A stretch of 64,000 nucleotides of DNA, taken from NCBI GenBank assembly GCA_964247055.1, contig OZ176057.1, forward strand, positions 930,001 through 994,000, written 5' to 3'. The notes under the pieces are model-generated. The model had not been told where the DNA came from. It worked only from the letters and a program-made list of their open reading frames with translations, and ran no database searches. The stretch comes from Paragordius varius (taxonomy: Eukaryota; Nematomorpha). Below, piece by piece: positions 1 to 12,049 of this stretch; position 1 is the stretch's first letter; each line of letters begins with the position of its first letter. Both the position numbers and the translations under genes were made by a program.

Positions 1-144
1 AGTAAATAGAACAAAGGGCGGTATTATTAACTTATTATATTTTTCACTTTTTACTATTATTAGCCAATAATACTGCCCTTTGTTGTATTTACTATTTGGC
101 AATAATTAATAACTTTATAGCAATGTTTACTTACTCATATTGTA
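1..144. mobile_element. MITE-2 copy, cut by window edge
   Basis: Non-autonomous inverted-repeat element. The blocks AACAAAGGGCGGTATTATTA and TAATACTGCCCTTTGTT are inverted copies, and the right end reads TTACTCATATTGTA. The same family recurs at 5298, 36810 and 60281, where intact ends read TACAGTATGAGTAAGTA. A TA next to CAGT fits a Tc1/mariner-type MITE; that assignment is inference. Confidence 0.7.
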
Positions 145-1619
145 AAACAAATGTGGGAGGAATGAAGGTTTAAAAAGTATGATTGTTTCCTTTCAAAAAC
201 ATATTTGTCTTTTTAGCTTTTACCTTTGGTGTACATAATTTTAATTTTTACTGCATATAATTTTCAATTTAATTAAATTATAAAAGAAATTTATGGAATA
301 AAGGAGGGTAAATTCCATGAAAAAACTTACATCTCCAAACAAATTTTCCGTCGATTTCAACCCGAACCGGTTTTTTTCCAACCCCACATTGTGGTATACT
401 CGGTTTGCATTCTTTTAATTATAAATATATATAGATATATGGTATATAACATTGTCGCAAAACAGTAATTTTATACGAACGAATTGATTTTAAGTTAGAT
501 AATTAATAAATGGCATTTATTTATATAAAGACATAATATAAATTGAAGTGGTTGAGAGGCCAACTTCAGATAACCACAGTATGAAATTTTTTAGGTTAAT
601 TCTAAATAATATTATTTTAGTAAATTATAGGACATCTAAATTGTTAATTTTATATTTTATTTAATTGTCTACAAATAAAATTTTACTTTTAACCTTTATA
701 TAATACACACAACAATGTCACGTAATATAGGTATTAACATCCATTAACCCAAATTAAAAAATTGAGAAATAAATATTATAAAATTCTTCAATACTTTTTT
801 ATAAACATCAAATATTTCTTTATATAACATATTAGTTTTTAGATTTTCATCTTTAAGTTCTATATTATAGCAAGTACCTGGTGTAAATACAATAAAAAGT
901 GCTTTTATATGCCATATCTGTATTTTAAATGGCTTAAAAGGTATTAAAATTCAAGCTAGCCATGTTTTATTTATCAGTTACACATTTTTAAAAATTGTGT
1001 GGGTAAAAGATGCAGTGTTTAACACTTGTATACAAGACATTCATTTAAGTCATCAGTTCATATAGAGATCCTGACGCTAAGCCTGTTTAAAATCAAATAT
1101 TTCTAAAATTATGGTATTACTTGAAACTATTGCATAAGTTTTCATTAGGATAACACGGATGCACCGAAATTGAAAAAAGACTTATTTTAATTGTAAATAC
1201 CAATTTTAGGGGTAAATATAAAGAATTTAGCCAACATGACATTGCGTTAGTATAAAACTTATAAAATATAAAGTACTTTTTCTCTTTATATATATTAATG
1301 ATTGATGAGATTTATATAAAATATTAGTTTTTAGCTATTGAATCAAATAAACACGATATTTTTTAAGAATATTGTAAAATGGTGTCGAAGTAGTTAGATA
1401 CGGATTTTTCAAAGTTAAATATACATTTTTTCGGCTTATTTATATAATTTTTATAGAAGCATATTTTAAATTTGAACTTTTTATTTCCAATGATTTTTAA
1501 TAATATTAACTTTTCCCTTAATCCATTGGTAAAAATATTATCATTTAGTATATCACTCTGAGACATTTTACACGATCCTTATGACACAAACATAATTATA
1601 TTTTAGCACTTTATTTCTA
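145..1619. other. Gene-poor AT-rich stretch with an R5 repeat copy
   Basis: No confident gene. Positions 1080..1410 resemble, on the opposite strand, the R5 repeats at 55900 and 57346 (shared AATAAACACGATATTTTT block). A less AT-rich patch at 331..411 reads as 27 open codons on the - strand ending at GAT|GTAAGT, so it could be an exon, but its acceptor side is poor. Confidence 0.4.
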
Positions 1620-2760
1620 CAGATTACAAGCACGCATAAAAAATCATCCTACACCAGTCATCGACAGTATTTATCCCCGACAAATACTTATTCCCTAAAC
1701 TATTTCAAACATCAATGGACATATCATACTGATTCTTCCTACTGATTCTTACATCTCAGTACACTACTACTATGCTGAATTCCCACATAGAAAGAAATAA
1801 TTCTGAAATGAGCTCCCATAATTTAACATTAAACATGGCGACATGGAATATGCGTGGCAGTTTAGAAAATAAATTGGATATAATAATTCACGAGATGAAA
1901 CGTTTTAACATCCATGTGTTACGGCTGTCGGAGACTCATATGCCATAACTCACACAAAATATTCAACAATCCCTCGTTTTATAACTCAGGTGGTGAAATG
2001 GATGCGGTTTTTAAATATCGAATTATCTCGCCAAACATATCGATATATATAAACCTATGTCCGGTCGAATTATATCCCTACGAATTAACACGAAACCCCA
2101 GGCTATAACAATATATCACTATGCCCCCACAAGTGTCTCATCGAAGATGAATGCGAAAAGTTTAATGGCTTACAAATTGCTCTCAGAGAAACATCTAAAA
2201 AAGACATAATCATCATAGGTGATTTTAACGCCAGCATAGCTAACGATAAAACAGATAAGGTCGGTAGAAAAGGCCTTGGTAAAGTAAAAACCCCCAGGAT
2301 GAAAGATTAGTTGATTTTTCCAATATCTAAATTTCTTTAAAGCAAATTTGTTTTTTTAGCAGCCTAATGACGCCTTTACGCTTGGACCTACCCGTGCCGT
2401 AAATATAGGAAGCAAATAGATTAAAAATTGGGCATGCAAAAAACAAAAACTCATTGCAGAAAATCCGATGCTATGCGAGCGCTGACTGTAATTCAGATCA
2501 TAACCTTTTGATGGCCAAAATAAAAATATATTTACAACTTCATCCACTGAAATCAAAACCAAATTGAACTATAAACTTTTTATCACTTTACAAAATGTCG
2601 CTGCAACTATCTCAAAAAGCCCAAGAAATAACCGAGTGGAGGAATTTTTCTTATAAAATGGCTAATGGATAAACGACTACAAGCTCAACAACAACTCCAA
2701 TTTGAATCGAACCTTTAAATATGTAACTAATAAATCAAAAAAAGTCTCATACATGTCCAC
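1620..2760 (+). mobile_element. Decayed LINE, endonuclease part
   Basis: Remnant of a non-LTR retrotransposon endonuclease (APE type). Around 1835 the + strand reads MATWNMRGSLENKLDIII followed by RLSETHM, the usual N-terminal and second motifs. Around 2205 it reads IIIGDFNASIAND, the catalytic GDFN motif. The frame is interrupted many times, so this is an old dead copy. Further LINE-like pieces, such as YTW- and NQID-like motifs, continue to about 2560 in shifting frames. No reverse transcriptase domain follows; the long hairpin at 2823 comes next. The clade cannot be fixed from this piece. Confidence 0.75.
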
Positions 2761-2822
2761 ACAGACTTGTATTTAGCCCATTTACAATACAGATATGGCA
2801 TTACTTATATATAATATAAATA

Positions 2823-3981
2823 TACAGTGTACAAAATCGAGAGTCATGAAAAAATATCTTGATGAAATTGTTCTAATAGATAAATCAGGAATCTCATGTT
2901 ATTTTAATTTTAGGGCTAAGTGCTTTATGAGATATTTTCATAATGCTTCATATCAGAAAATGTAAAAATTGCGGACATTTTTTTAATAAAAACTTATTTG
3001 GTGAAAGCTAGATGCTTTATTTCAAAAAAATATTACTAATACTCATAAACGTATAAAAAGCACGACAAAATTTTTCTTTTTTATTTGGCCCCCGAAAGTT
3101 TCACTTTTTTGGCTATATAATGGGCTAGTTTTTTTAAATAAAACGCAAATATGCAGAGCTTGACCAATAAAAATTTTAAATATTCTAAATTTTATCATCA
3201 ACTAAAAGTTTAAAAAGATGCATACTTTTTTCAAAAATTATATTTTGAAAAAATTTTGTTGAAGCATATATACTATATGGGCATTATGGAAACGGTATAA
3301 AAGCGCTTTTATATATTCTAAAAACCCCTTTTCTAAATTCTACAATGCTAAGCATTTCTATCACCTTAAAATTTCGATTTAAGCTTCGTTTGCTTGATGA
3401 ATTTTTTGTAAAAAACACAAATTTGATTCATATGAAGACGAACAAATATTGGAATCAAGATGTTAGAAATGTTTAGCATCATCAAATTTATATTAAAGTG
3501 TTTTAATAATGTAAAGCGTTTTAAACCGTTTCCATCATGCCTCAAAATAGTATAAAGCACGCTCAACAAAATTTTGTAACAATATAATTTTTTAAAAAAG
3601 TAAGCATTTTAAAAAATATTATTAGTTGATCTATCATATGGTTAAATTTTTAGCGACTTGCTTTTTTGGTTTTTACTAAAGAAATCTAACCCAATTTAAA
3701 AGACAATATTTAGAACTATCTCACTCATATCAAAAAATTTATTTTATTAAAAATATTTTTTATAGGTACTTTATGATAAATTGCAGTGATAGTTTTCGAA
3801 CAAAGCATTTATTTACCAAAAAAAAATTATTAGCTCAAATTTTACCATTTTCTGATATAGAGCTCTTAACATAAAAGTGAACTTTCTTAATCATTCGAAA
3901 GCCCTAAAACAAAAAGCACCATGTCCTGATACATTCTATGGGAATATATATTTTTTCATGATATTTTTTGTGTACACTGTA
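2823..3981. mobile_element. Long-hairpin DNA element H1
   Basis: About 1.16 kb and nearly palindromic. The left end TACAGTGTACAAAA pairs with the right end TTTTGTGTACACTGTA. Interior blocks such as CAAAATTTTGTTGAAGCATA (3255) return in inverse near 3560. There is no coding sequence. The related element at 9574 shares the interior AAACCGTATAAAA-type block, so this is a family. TA-CAGT ends fit a Tc1/mariner-type foldback element. Confidence 0.7.
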
Positions 3982-5297
3982 TATATATAGTAATTTTACT
4001 TCGACATTCACAAGCTGGTAATTTCGAAATATCTAATTCGTATCCCAACGGACATGTTTTGGGCCCAATTTTACCCACACATTCTAAAATAATTTTTTTT
4101 GATGATTAAATCTTTCCATATATTCCATTTTTGTTTCAAAAATTATTTTACTAATTAATTGTTGAATCCATGAATTAATAATATAAACGAAAATTAAATT
4201 GAAATTTAACTAAAAATGGTAATAAAATTACATTGAAAATTGAATTTAAAAAAAATTAAAAATAAATTTAACATGATATTTTTTTCATTTAAGGGAATCA
4301 AATTTTGATTATTTTGTGGATATCAGATTAAATTAAAATTTTTAACCGTAAAGAATGAATTTTAGGCTTAGATAATTAAAGAAAATCATTTTTTAGGAAA
4401 TTACTGTTTATTTTAGATTTTAAAAATAAAAAAATTTTGGGTTACTCTTCCCCAATAATTTTGGAATTTAAAAATTTAAATATTTCAAAATAAATGTGTA
4501 GGATTTACTGTTGCATTTGCAGATAGGGCACCCTTTAACCAAAACATTACCAAAAGGGCAAAATAGATCCCCACAATCGATTTTAGGGCATTCTAATTTA
4601 ATTAAATCAATGATTAGAGCTAAAAATAAAATTATAAGGACAAAATGTATATTAAATGAAAAATATATTTTTTAAAGTCAGTTATTTAACTTGATCGTTT
4701 ATAAAAATTATTATCGTTTTCAGTCAATAAATATACAAAAAAATGTAAATTGTTACACTCAAACATATTTAATTTAAAATGTGATATATAAGAAAAATCA
4801 AGGTCCAGAAAAGTAAGGTTGTTTTTGAAAAATATGTTTTTAGTTTTTACGTCTTCTCATATAATTTTATTTTTTGCTGTTAATTAAATATGTTATTTTA
4901 AATTACCTTTTAAGGAGCATGATTTCTTCAAAAGAGGTATTAGGGCATCTATATAGGAAGATTATATAAGTAGATGTATTGTTAACCTTTAGTTTATTGA
5001 TTTTTGTGCCTAAACTAAGCTTAGATATTGAAATTAATTTTTTTATAATATTTTTTTCTGAAGTGTGTTTGTTTTGACAAAAAGAGCAAAAGACCCCTGG
5101 ATATCCTAATAAACAGTATTGCTTTTCGTGTGAAATTTATCAAGAAAAAAGGTAAAACGCTAACTGGAAATGTATAATGCCAAATTAATGCTGGCCAACA
5201 TTAAACCTAATCTTTCACCTCAATTTATTCTTAGAACACTGGTGTTATCCCTTTTTTACAGGTTTTTGTTTTAAGCTCTAATTAATTGTGTTTAATA
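3982..5297. other. AT-rich intergenic stretch
   Basis: Long A and T runs, no coding signal with splice support and no RNA gene seen. Confidence 0.5.
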
Positions 5298-5480
5298 TAC
5301 AGTATGAGTATGCTAGTTTTCCATCATGAATTATTACAAGATAGAAAATAAAGCAAAGGGAAATATTTTTGGTTTATAATTATTTTTTCACTTTTAACTA
5401 CGAATAAATAATTCCCTTTTTTCTATATGCTATCTGGGAGCATTTGATAAAAAATTAGCAAGTATACTTACTCATCCTTA
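5298..5480. mobile_element. MITE-2 copy abutting FB-2
   Basis: The left end reads TACAGTATGAGTATGCTAG and the right end AGTATACTTACTCATCCTTA. Interior AAAGGGAAATATTTTTGG and its inverse form the hairpin. The FB-2 element starts at the very next bases; the same neighbour pair occurs at 59681..60464. Confidence 0.7.
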
Positions 5481-6297
5481 TATGTACCATTTGCACTTCA
5501 AGAGTGTCCTTGAACACTTCAAGGTCTTTGAACAATTCAAGTTGGTCCTTGAACAGTTCAAGTTGGTCCTTGAACAGTTCAAGTTGGTCCTTGAACAGTT
5601 CAAGTTGGTCCTTGAACAGTTCAAGTTGGTCCTTGAACAATCCAAGTTGGTCCTTGAACAATTCAAGTTGGTCCTTGAAAACTTCAAATTGATCCTCATT
5701 CAAGTTGGTCCTTTAACACTACAAGTTGGTCCTTAAAAAAAATTTTGCCATAATTTTTGTATTTATTTTTTTATTTTATTATTTATTAACCTAATTTTCT
5801 TTATTTACATATATTTATTCATTTTAAAAGAAAAATTTTTTATTTAAAAACCAATTTTTTGTTTTAGACTATTTTTTTCGATTGAACAAAATTATTGACT
5901 TTTAAATGTTTTGAAAAATTTAAATTAATACCCAAAAAACTTATATATTTTTTTATTTCATGTTAAAATCTTATAAATATCCAAAATTATTTTAAAAAAT
6001 TAATAAAGATATAAGTTTTCTCAAAGATTAAAAGTTGATATCGATTTAAAATTTATGTTAAATAATAGAAAATAGGTTAAAAACAATAAAATAGATGAAT
6101 TATTTACGATTTGATTGATAAAAGTTAAAAACAGAACAAAAACGTCAAAGGACCAAGTTGAAGTGTTCAAGGACCAACTTGAAATGTTCAAGGACCAACT
6201 TGAATTGTTCAAGGACCAACTTAAATTGTTCAAGGACCAACTTGAATTATTCAAGGACCAACTTGAATTGTTCAAGGACACAAATGTTATATATACA
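5481..6297. mobile_element. Foldback element FB-2, copy 1
   Basis: The left end TACCATTTGCACTTCAAG is followed by about ten tandem 21-bp units (CAAGTTGGTCCTTGAACA core). The right arm at 6150..6290 carries the inverse units (AAGGACCAACTTGAATTG core). Between them is an AT-rich core shared with copies at 31229, 59681 and 61631. Because the unit is 7 codons long, both strands are open across the arms, but this is a repeat and not a gene. Confidence 0.85.
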
Positions 6298-6397
6298 GTA
6301 TGCATTTTAATTTCACATACTATAGTAGGGATTTGCAACACTTAGTATATAGAAAAAACAACAAAATAATAAACAATTTTTTCCTTTCATTTTTGCA

Positions 6398-6631
6398 TAC
6401 ACTCCTGTGTTGAAAATATTTTATTAAAATTTATTTTCTTTCGTTAATTGGGGATAAATATTTGTAAAAGAATGGAAACAACAAGAGCTCTATCGTATAA
6501 AAAATATTTCATCAAAAAAGTACAAAAATTACCATAGAGCTCTTGTTTTTTCCATTCTTTACCAAATATTTATACCACCCATTTAACGAAAAGAAATAAA
6601 TTTTTGATAAAACAAAGGATACATGACTGTA
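6398..6631. mobile_element. MITE-3 copy 1
   Basis: The ends are inverted copies of ACAGTCATGTATCCTTT (right end AAAGGATACATGACTGTA). Interior CAAGAGCTCTAT and its inverse make a hairpin. The family recurs at 17173 and 39094. Confidence 0.75.
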
Positions 6632-9573
6632 TATAATGCATACTATAATCAATAGTCGAATCCTTTTTTTCATGGTGAGCACTGATAGTGTGGAATAAGG
6701 TGTTAGCAATCAAAAATAAAGATATTGTAATTTTGAGGCATTTTACGAGTGAAAACATTTTTTCTTTCTTTTAAAATACTGTCTATATATAAATGTCCAG
6801 TGTCTATAATCAAAAAAAGGGGAATCGGAATGTAACTAATGCGAATTAGATAAAGAAATTACGCGGAAAATTTAGCATTAGAAGGGTTAAATGGTATATT
6901 CATAGAAAAAAATAAAAATAAGATATAGGTTAATAGAGGTTTGTTTAAGATTGTTTGAGGATTCCAGAAATCATAAAATAAACACTATTTATAACATTAA
7001 ATTTACTTTGGCTAAAACTAAATATTTTTATTATTATGTTTGGGTTAATATGCAGGTAAAAAAATTTTTTTCAATGTTTAAATATATAGGGTTTAAGGAC
7101 AAATCTATAAAATTTGAATTTTACTATCATTAATCCAGTAACCTTGTTTTTTTATTATATTGTATTTATATTTGATTAAAATCAGACATCATAAAATTTA
7201 AGCTAAAAAGCATTTTGCAGACTTGATGAATTTCAATTTTAAAAAAAAATGCAAAAATAATAAAGTTTTTAGGCATCGTTTAACGAAAAAATGTAAAAAT
7301 TTTTGATTGAGTTTAAAATATTTGTTAATTCAATACATCATATTAATTATATTGTCAGCCTAATCTTTTTTTTTCCGATTCCATTATTATCATATATTTA
7401 TAAAAATGGAAAATGCTATGCTGGCTTTGTGATCCGTTTCCGGAAAACCACCCAATCTAAATGTCGAAAAAATATAAACATTAATGAATGCCCCGACAAT
7501 AGCTTCGCCCTTTTTTTGCATTAAGCTTTCAGTTGAGGCCCACCCGTGTAAAAAATGGGTTTCTTTGAAAACAGAAGTCCACAAAAATCGTGTCTTTGAG
7601 ACAATTTTCCGGAGAACGTGTTGGACCATTCAATTTCAAATATGATTTTTGTTTACTTTTTTTTCGATTGCACCGAACATAGTCGCCTCGCTTTTTTAAT
7701 TTAGGCCCTCTTTTTAGGCGCTCTCAATATCCCATTTTTTTTAAAATAAAGCAAAATCCACATAAATAATTTTTTGAAACTATTTTCCCCCAAGTAAACA
7801 ATAAATTAGTATGAATGCACCGTTTTTAAAAATCCTATGAGAACATAGCTATTTAATAATGTTTCGACATAATCCACATATGTGGATCATTTTATTGTCC
7901 CTTTTTTCAAATAGTCACCCCCAGAAGTCCGAATGACATTCTCGGGCTGCCTAGCAGCAGGAGATTTACACTAGTATATAAAAATGGATTCCTAATTTTT
8001 TTTTAAAAAAAATATGTTTTTTAAATGTAATAAAAAGAAAAAACTACACAAAATCCAGATGACAAATTTTTTAAAAACTACCACACCATTTCAAACCTTT
8101 ATTTTTTCCAAAGAAACTATATCACATTGATAATATAATAAGTATTTTAACCATATCCCCGTTTCGTAACCCAAAAAGATTATATTTAAATTTGTAATGA
8201 TTTGGAAATGGGTGTCTTTTTTTAAAAAATATTTGTTCTTTATTTTTATGTTTTGTCCGTATATAATAACTGTATAATTTACATGCGGTAACAACAATAC
8301 AAAAAAATCTGATTATCGATAGCGCACGATTTTTGATATGGGGTACACCAGATAGATGTGAAAAAACTGAAAATGATGTTTACCTCACCATTGTTTGAAA
8401 TTTAGTCCAATAATATTACTCTGGCGTTGAAAAATAGCGTTATTATTATCATTCAAAACTAAATAAAAGATAATCATTATATTAATGAAAAAATAGCTTC
8501 ACGGGATCAATTTATGAAGGGACTAACCAAAAGATTTATTTATGGTATTTTTTGAAAGGCAACGGTAAAGATATAAATTTTTATACACGGGATCTATCCC
8601 TATGTAATGACTTGTCAATTTATAAAAACTTTTGCATTTGTACGGAAAATACATATTTCACTCTTTTTAATCCATGTGTTCTCATTGGTTTTGTGGAAAA
8701 ATTAGTTATAAACTAGCTTATTTATATATGCATTTTACAGAAAGTGAGGTCAGCAATGTTTATGATAAAAAAGAGTGGAATTTTTTTTTGCCTTTGATAG
8801 TAAACTAATAATATTATTTTGATATTGTCTCGTTTGATGGATAATATAATTATTAAAAAAAGCGCGTAACTAATATATTTGCCATTATACGAAAAATATC
8901 CATTCAATTTTTAATCCATATGATCCCATTGATTTTTTGATCTTAAGAAAAATGACCAAAAAAATTTTCATTATTTGATAATCTGTTTAGAATAGCTAAA
9001 AAAATTATTAAAAAGCGGTCAAATGTTTGTCTCTGTACAAGAGTTCCTAAAAAACCATAATTATATATTTCATTATCCCCTAACCCAAAGGTATATTTAT
9101 TGTAAAGTCAACTTTATTTTTATGATGGAAAATTATGAACCTAATTTTTCCGTTAAAAAATAATATTTAGAAACTTGGATTAATAAAAAAGAGCCTGCTT
9201 CCGAAATTTTCACGTTATAGTACTTTGTATTAATTTGCATAGCATACAAAATTTATAGTCAAAAGTTTTTTTTTATTTTCTCTAAATAAATTTGGTATCG
9301 TTCTATATGACTAAATCTTACTCAATAATTAATTTTAAGTTTTCTATTTTAGATAACATTTTTTTATTTCATATTCAAAATACTTATTTTCAAGATCAGA
9401 ATGAACTATGGAGCCTCCTAAAAAATGCTTTTTAATCTAAAACTTATAAGGACCGAAATGAGCCTACACCATTTCCAACTAGGACTGAATAAGGCGCGTA
9501 TAATATAACACTACTCTGGTTAAATCTTGGCCCAATACTAAAACTGTGACCACAAAAAAACTAAAATATATAT
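6632..9573. other. Gene-poor stretch with one less AT-rich patch
   Basis: No convincing gene. Positions 7420..7640 are clearly less AT-rich and open on both strands, but show no recognised domain and no good splice sites. They may be part of an unassigned repeat. Near 8640 and 8880 there is a weak direct repeat (ATTTTTAATCCATATGATCCCATTG-like block). Confidence 0.4.
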
Positions 9574-10514
9574 TATTCTAATAGGAAAATATATCAGGAT
9601 TATGGTTTTGGTTTTGGCCCCTACCAGTCATATAAAAAAATTATTTACACTTTTGTGTAAGTGCTCGATATCGGAAAATGGCAGAATTCGAACAAATTAT
9701 TAGAAAACTTTTGTTGAAAGCTAAAAACTTAAGTCCGAAAAATATCACAAAAATATAAACAATCTATTAAGCAAAAAATTTTTTACGTCTTCCAATATGG
9801 ACTAGTTCTTTTAAAATCAGCGCGGGATTGATAGTTAAATTTTTTAAATATGCTAAATTTTTGCATCAAAAAAATATTTTTAAAAAATACAAAAATTTAA
9901 TTTTTACCAAAATTTTGTTGGAGCATTCATACCATTGTTGTGCATGATAAAACCGTATAAAAACGCTTTTAGATATAATAAAATGATTTTTTTTTAAAAT
10001 TTGATGACTGAACATTTCCATCATCTCAGAAATTTGATTAAAATGTTCGTTCGTATTTATATTCAAATTAAAAATTGCGTTATAAAAATCACATATATTT
10101 GAAAGTAAATGACCTTTTAATCATAAATATGAGGTAAAAGTAATGTTTAGCATTATCTGTAAGTACTTTAACAAAATATTTTCAAAAAATATTTGTAATG
10201 AAAAATTTTTTTGATGTCAAAATTTAGCATATATATATATATATATATATATATAAATTATCGCTCGATCTCCGCCTTTTTGCTTTGATTTTAAAAGAAT
10301 GAGCCCAGTTTAGAAGTAAGAAAATTTTATGGACTTTCGGAGCCCACTCTATTATTTTGATATTGTTTAAAAAAACATTTTTAATTGTGCTCAAATTTGG
10401 CCATTTTTGATATCGAGCACTTACACAAAAGTGCAAATAACTTTATATGAGCCGTAAGGGCCAAAATCAAAAACACCATGATAATCCTCATACATTATCC
10501 TATAATAATGTATA
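9574..10514. mobile_element. Long-hairpin DNA element H2
   Basis: The left arm (GATTATGGTTTTGGTTTTGG near 9598, then TTTTGTGTAAGTGCTCGATA) is repeated in inverse on the right (TATCGAGCACTTACACAAAA near 10410, then CCATGATAATCC). A TA run sits at about 10229..10254. The interior is related to H1. No coding sequence. Confidence 0.7.
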
Positions 10515-11011
10515 CATTTCATACAAGTTATTTAGTACCCCAATTTCGGACGCAGTGCAATTTAATGTATGCCAAATTATTCATAAAAAATATTTTTAGA
10601 AAAGTTTTGAATAAAATTTTAATTTTAGCAAATATTATGGACGATTTCGTATTTAAAGAATTATGAAAACCTTAATATTATAAAACTTAATGTATTTTAT
10701 TTTTGAAGATTATATTACACATATTTATTGGCCGATTAGTTACTTTTCAATAGAGGCCTATTATTTAAAAAAATAAAAAACATATTTGAACATATTTTAG
10801 GAAAAGGATTCAAATTAATTTATGAGATGATAAGCATCATTGAGAGAATATGTTTAATACCACAAATTAAGTAGAAAAATTATCGCTAAAAATAAATTTT
10901 AAAGGAAATATGCACTATTAAAAAACCACCTTTTTAGATGTTTATGTAGCATGTTTAATTGAATGGCCCAATCACGGCATGTTTATAAATTAATAAACCA
11001 TTTTATTTTAG
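10515..11011. other. AT-rich intergenic stretch
   Basis: Nothing recognisable except scattered poly-A and poly-T. Confidence 0.5.
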
Positions 11012-11084
11012 TGAAAATTGTGGAGCACGCAAAAGAACAATATTTTTTATGACTAGTAAGGTTGACCAATTGCACCAAAATCAT
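11012..11084 (+). CDS. Candidate exon of an unknown gene
   Basis: The sequence before it, CCATTTTATTTTAG, is a good acceptor. The 73-nt segment then reads one completing base plus 24 open codons (ENCGARKRTIFFMTSKVDQL, then HQNH) and ends at CAT|GTATGT, a strong donor. The segment is less AT-rich than its surroundings. No partner exon was found and the peptide is not recognised. It is not needed by the PANK4 model, which starts 0.9 kb downstream. Confidence 0.3.
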
Positions 11085-11970
11085 GTATGTTTATCTGTTA
11101 GAATTAATGGTTATAATTTATTTTTTTTGTTCTCTTTAATTCAATTTAATCCTATAGATGGAACATATAATATTAATATTATATATAGGATATCTTGGGG
11201 TAACTTTACCAAGAGCCGAATTTGTAATAAATTTTATAATATGATCATCAAGCATTTTGATTTAGTTTTCAGAAGAAAGTGAGTTTATCACTTTGATAAA
11301 CCACATTCAATTTAGTTTTCCTTGGGCTCTGGCCTAGGCATGTTAAATTTTAAATACTAAATATGGAACAAATTGAAGCCATTGCAAAAGTTTTCAGAAA
11401 AGATTTATTTATAAAAACTGATATTTTTTCATGGATCACTTCACGGAAATTTAGTTAAAGGAAGTGTCCAAATAAAAATGGCCACCCTTTATGTTTATTA
11501 CAATATTAGATGTAATTCAAGTAAATTTCTTTAGTTTTAATAATCAAATAAACACGATATTTATCAAAAATGTCATAAGAATGGTTTCGAAGTAGTTTTT
11601 GTCAAACATTTTTTCTTAATTGATTTAATTATATTTTAGTATATTTTTGTCAAGATAGATGCATAAAATTATAGTAGATTTTTTGTTATAGTAGTTGTAT
11701 AATAGATATATTCTCAGATTTCTACTTACTCAATCTATTGAAGTTTTAAACTGTAAATTAAAAAAACATTAGGGTAGTTAGATGAACGATTATTTATTTC
11801 ACTCTGTAAATTATCGGTAAAATACACCTTATTAACCAAATGCAAATTGATTCTAATATCAACAATACATTTAAGTTATACAAAATCGTTCTGGAGTGAA
11901 AACAGCATAAAAGATAATAAATAAACACATTAATATTCATGCGAGCACTTAAACGGCAAGTTTTCACGAG
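11085..11970. other. PANK4 upstream region with an R5 repeat copy
   Basis: Positions 11335..11610 match the R5 repeat family in inverse (AATAAACACGATATTTAT block). The PANK4 start codon follows 350 bp later. No clear TATA box or other promoter element can be supported. Confidence 0.4.
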
Positions 11971-12049
11971 ATGAGCGATATTAATACAAATTTGCATGAA
12001 AAAATCACGAATGTTTTGCTTAATGCTCAACGTATTGCAGTAGATATAG
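11971..12049 (+). CDS. PANK4: PANK4 exon 1
   Basis: ATG start giving [20 protein letters not shown] then RIAVDI plus one base. The N-terminus aligns with the PANK4 family (AKRFAIDIGG in human). The donor is ATAG|GTAAAA. This Met is the only one in frame close to the conserved part. Confidence 0.85.

Noticed and set aside
331-411. Possible - strand exon of 27 codons ending at GAT|GTAAGT
   Set aside because: The acceptor side lacks a pyrimidine tract and no partner exon was found; kept only as a note.
5455-5736. Open frames on both strands encoding ELFKDQL-type heptads, suggesting a coiled-coil gene
   Set aside because: They arise from the 21-bp arm units of FB-2. All frames are open because the unit is a multiple of three and lacks stops.
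7390-7629. Possible gene in the less AT-rich patch near 7.5 kb
   Set aside because: Open on both strands, but no domain, no credible splice sites and no partner exon. More likely an unassigned repeat.
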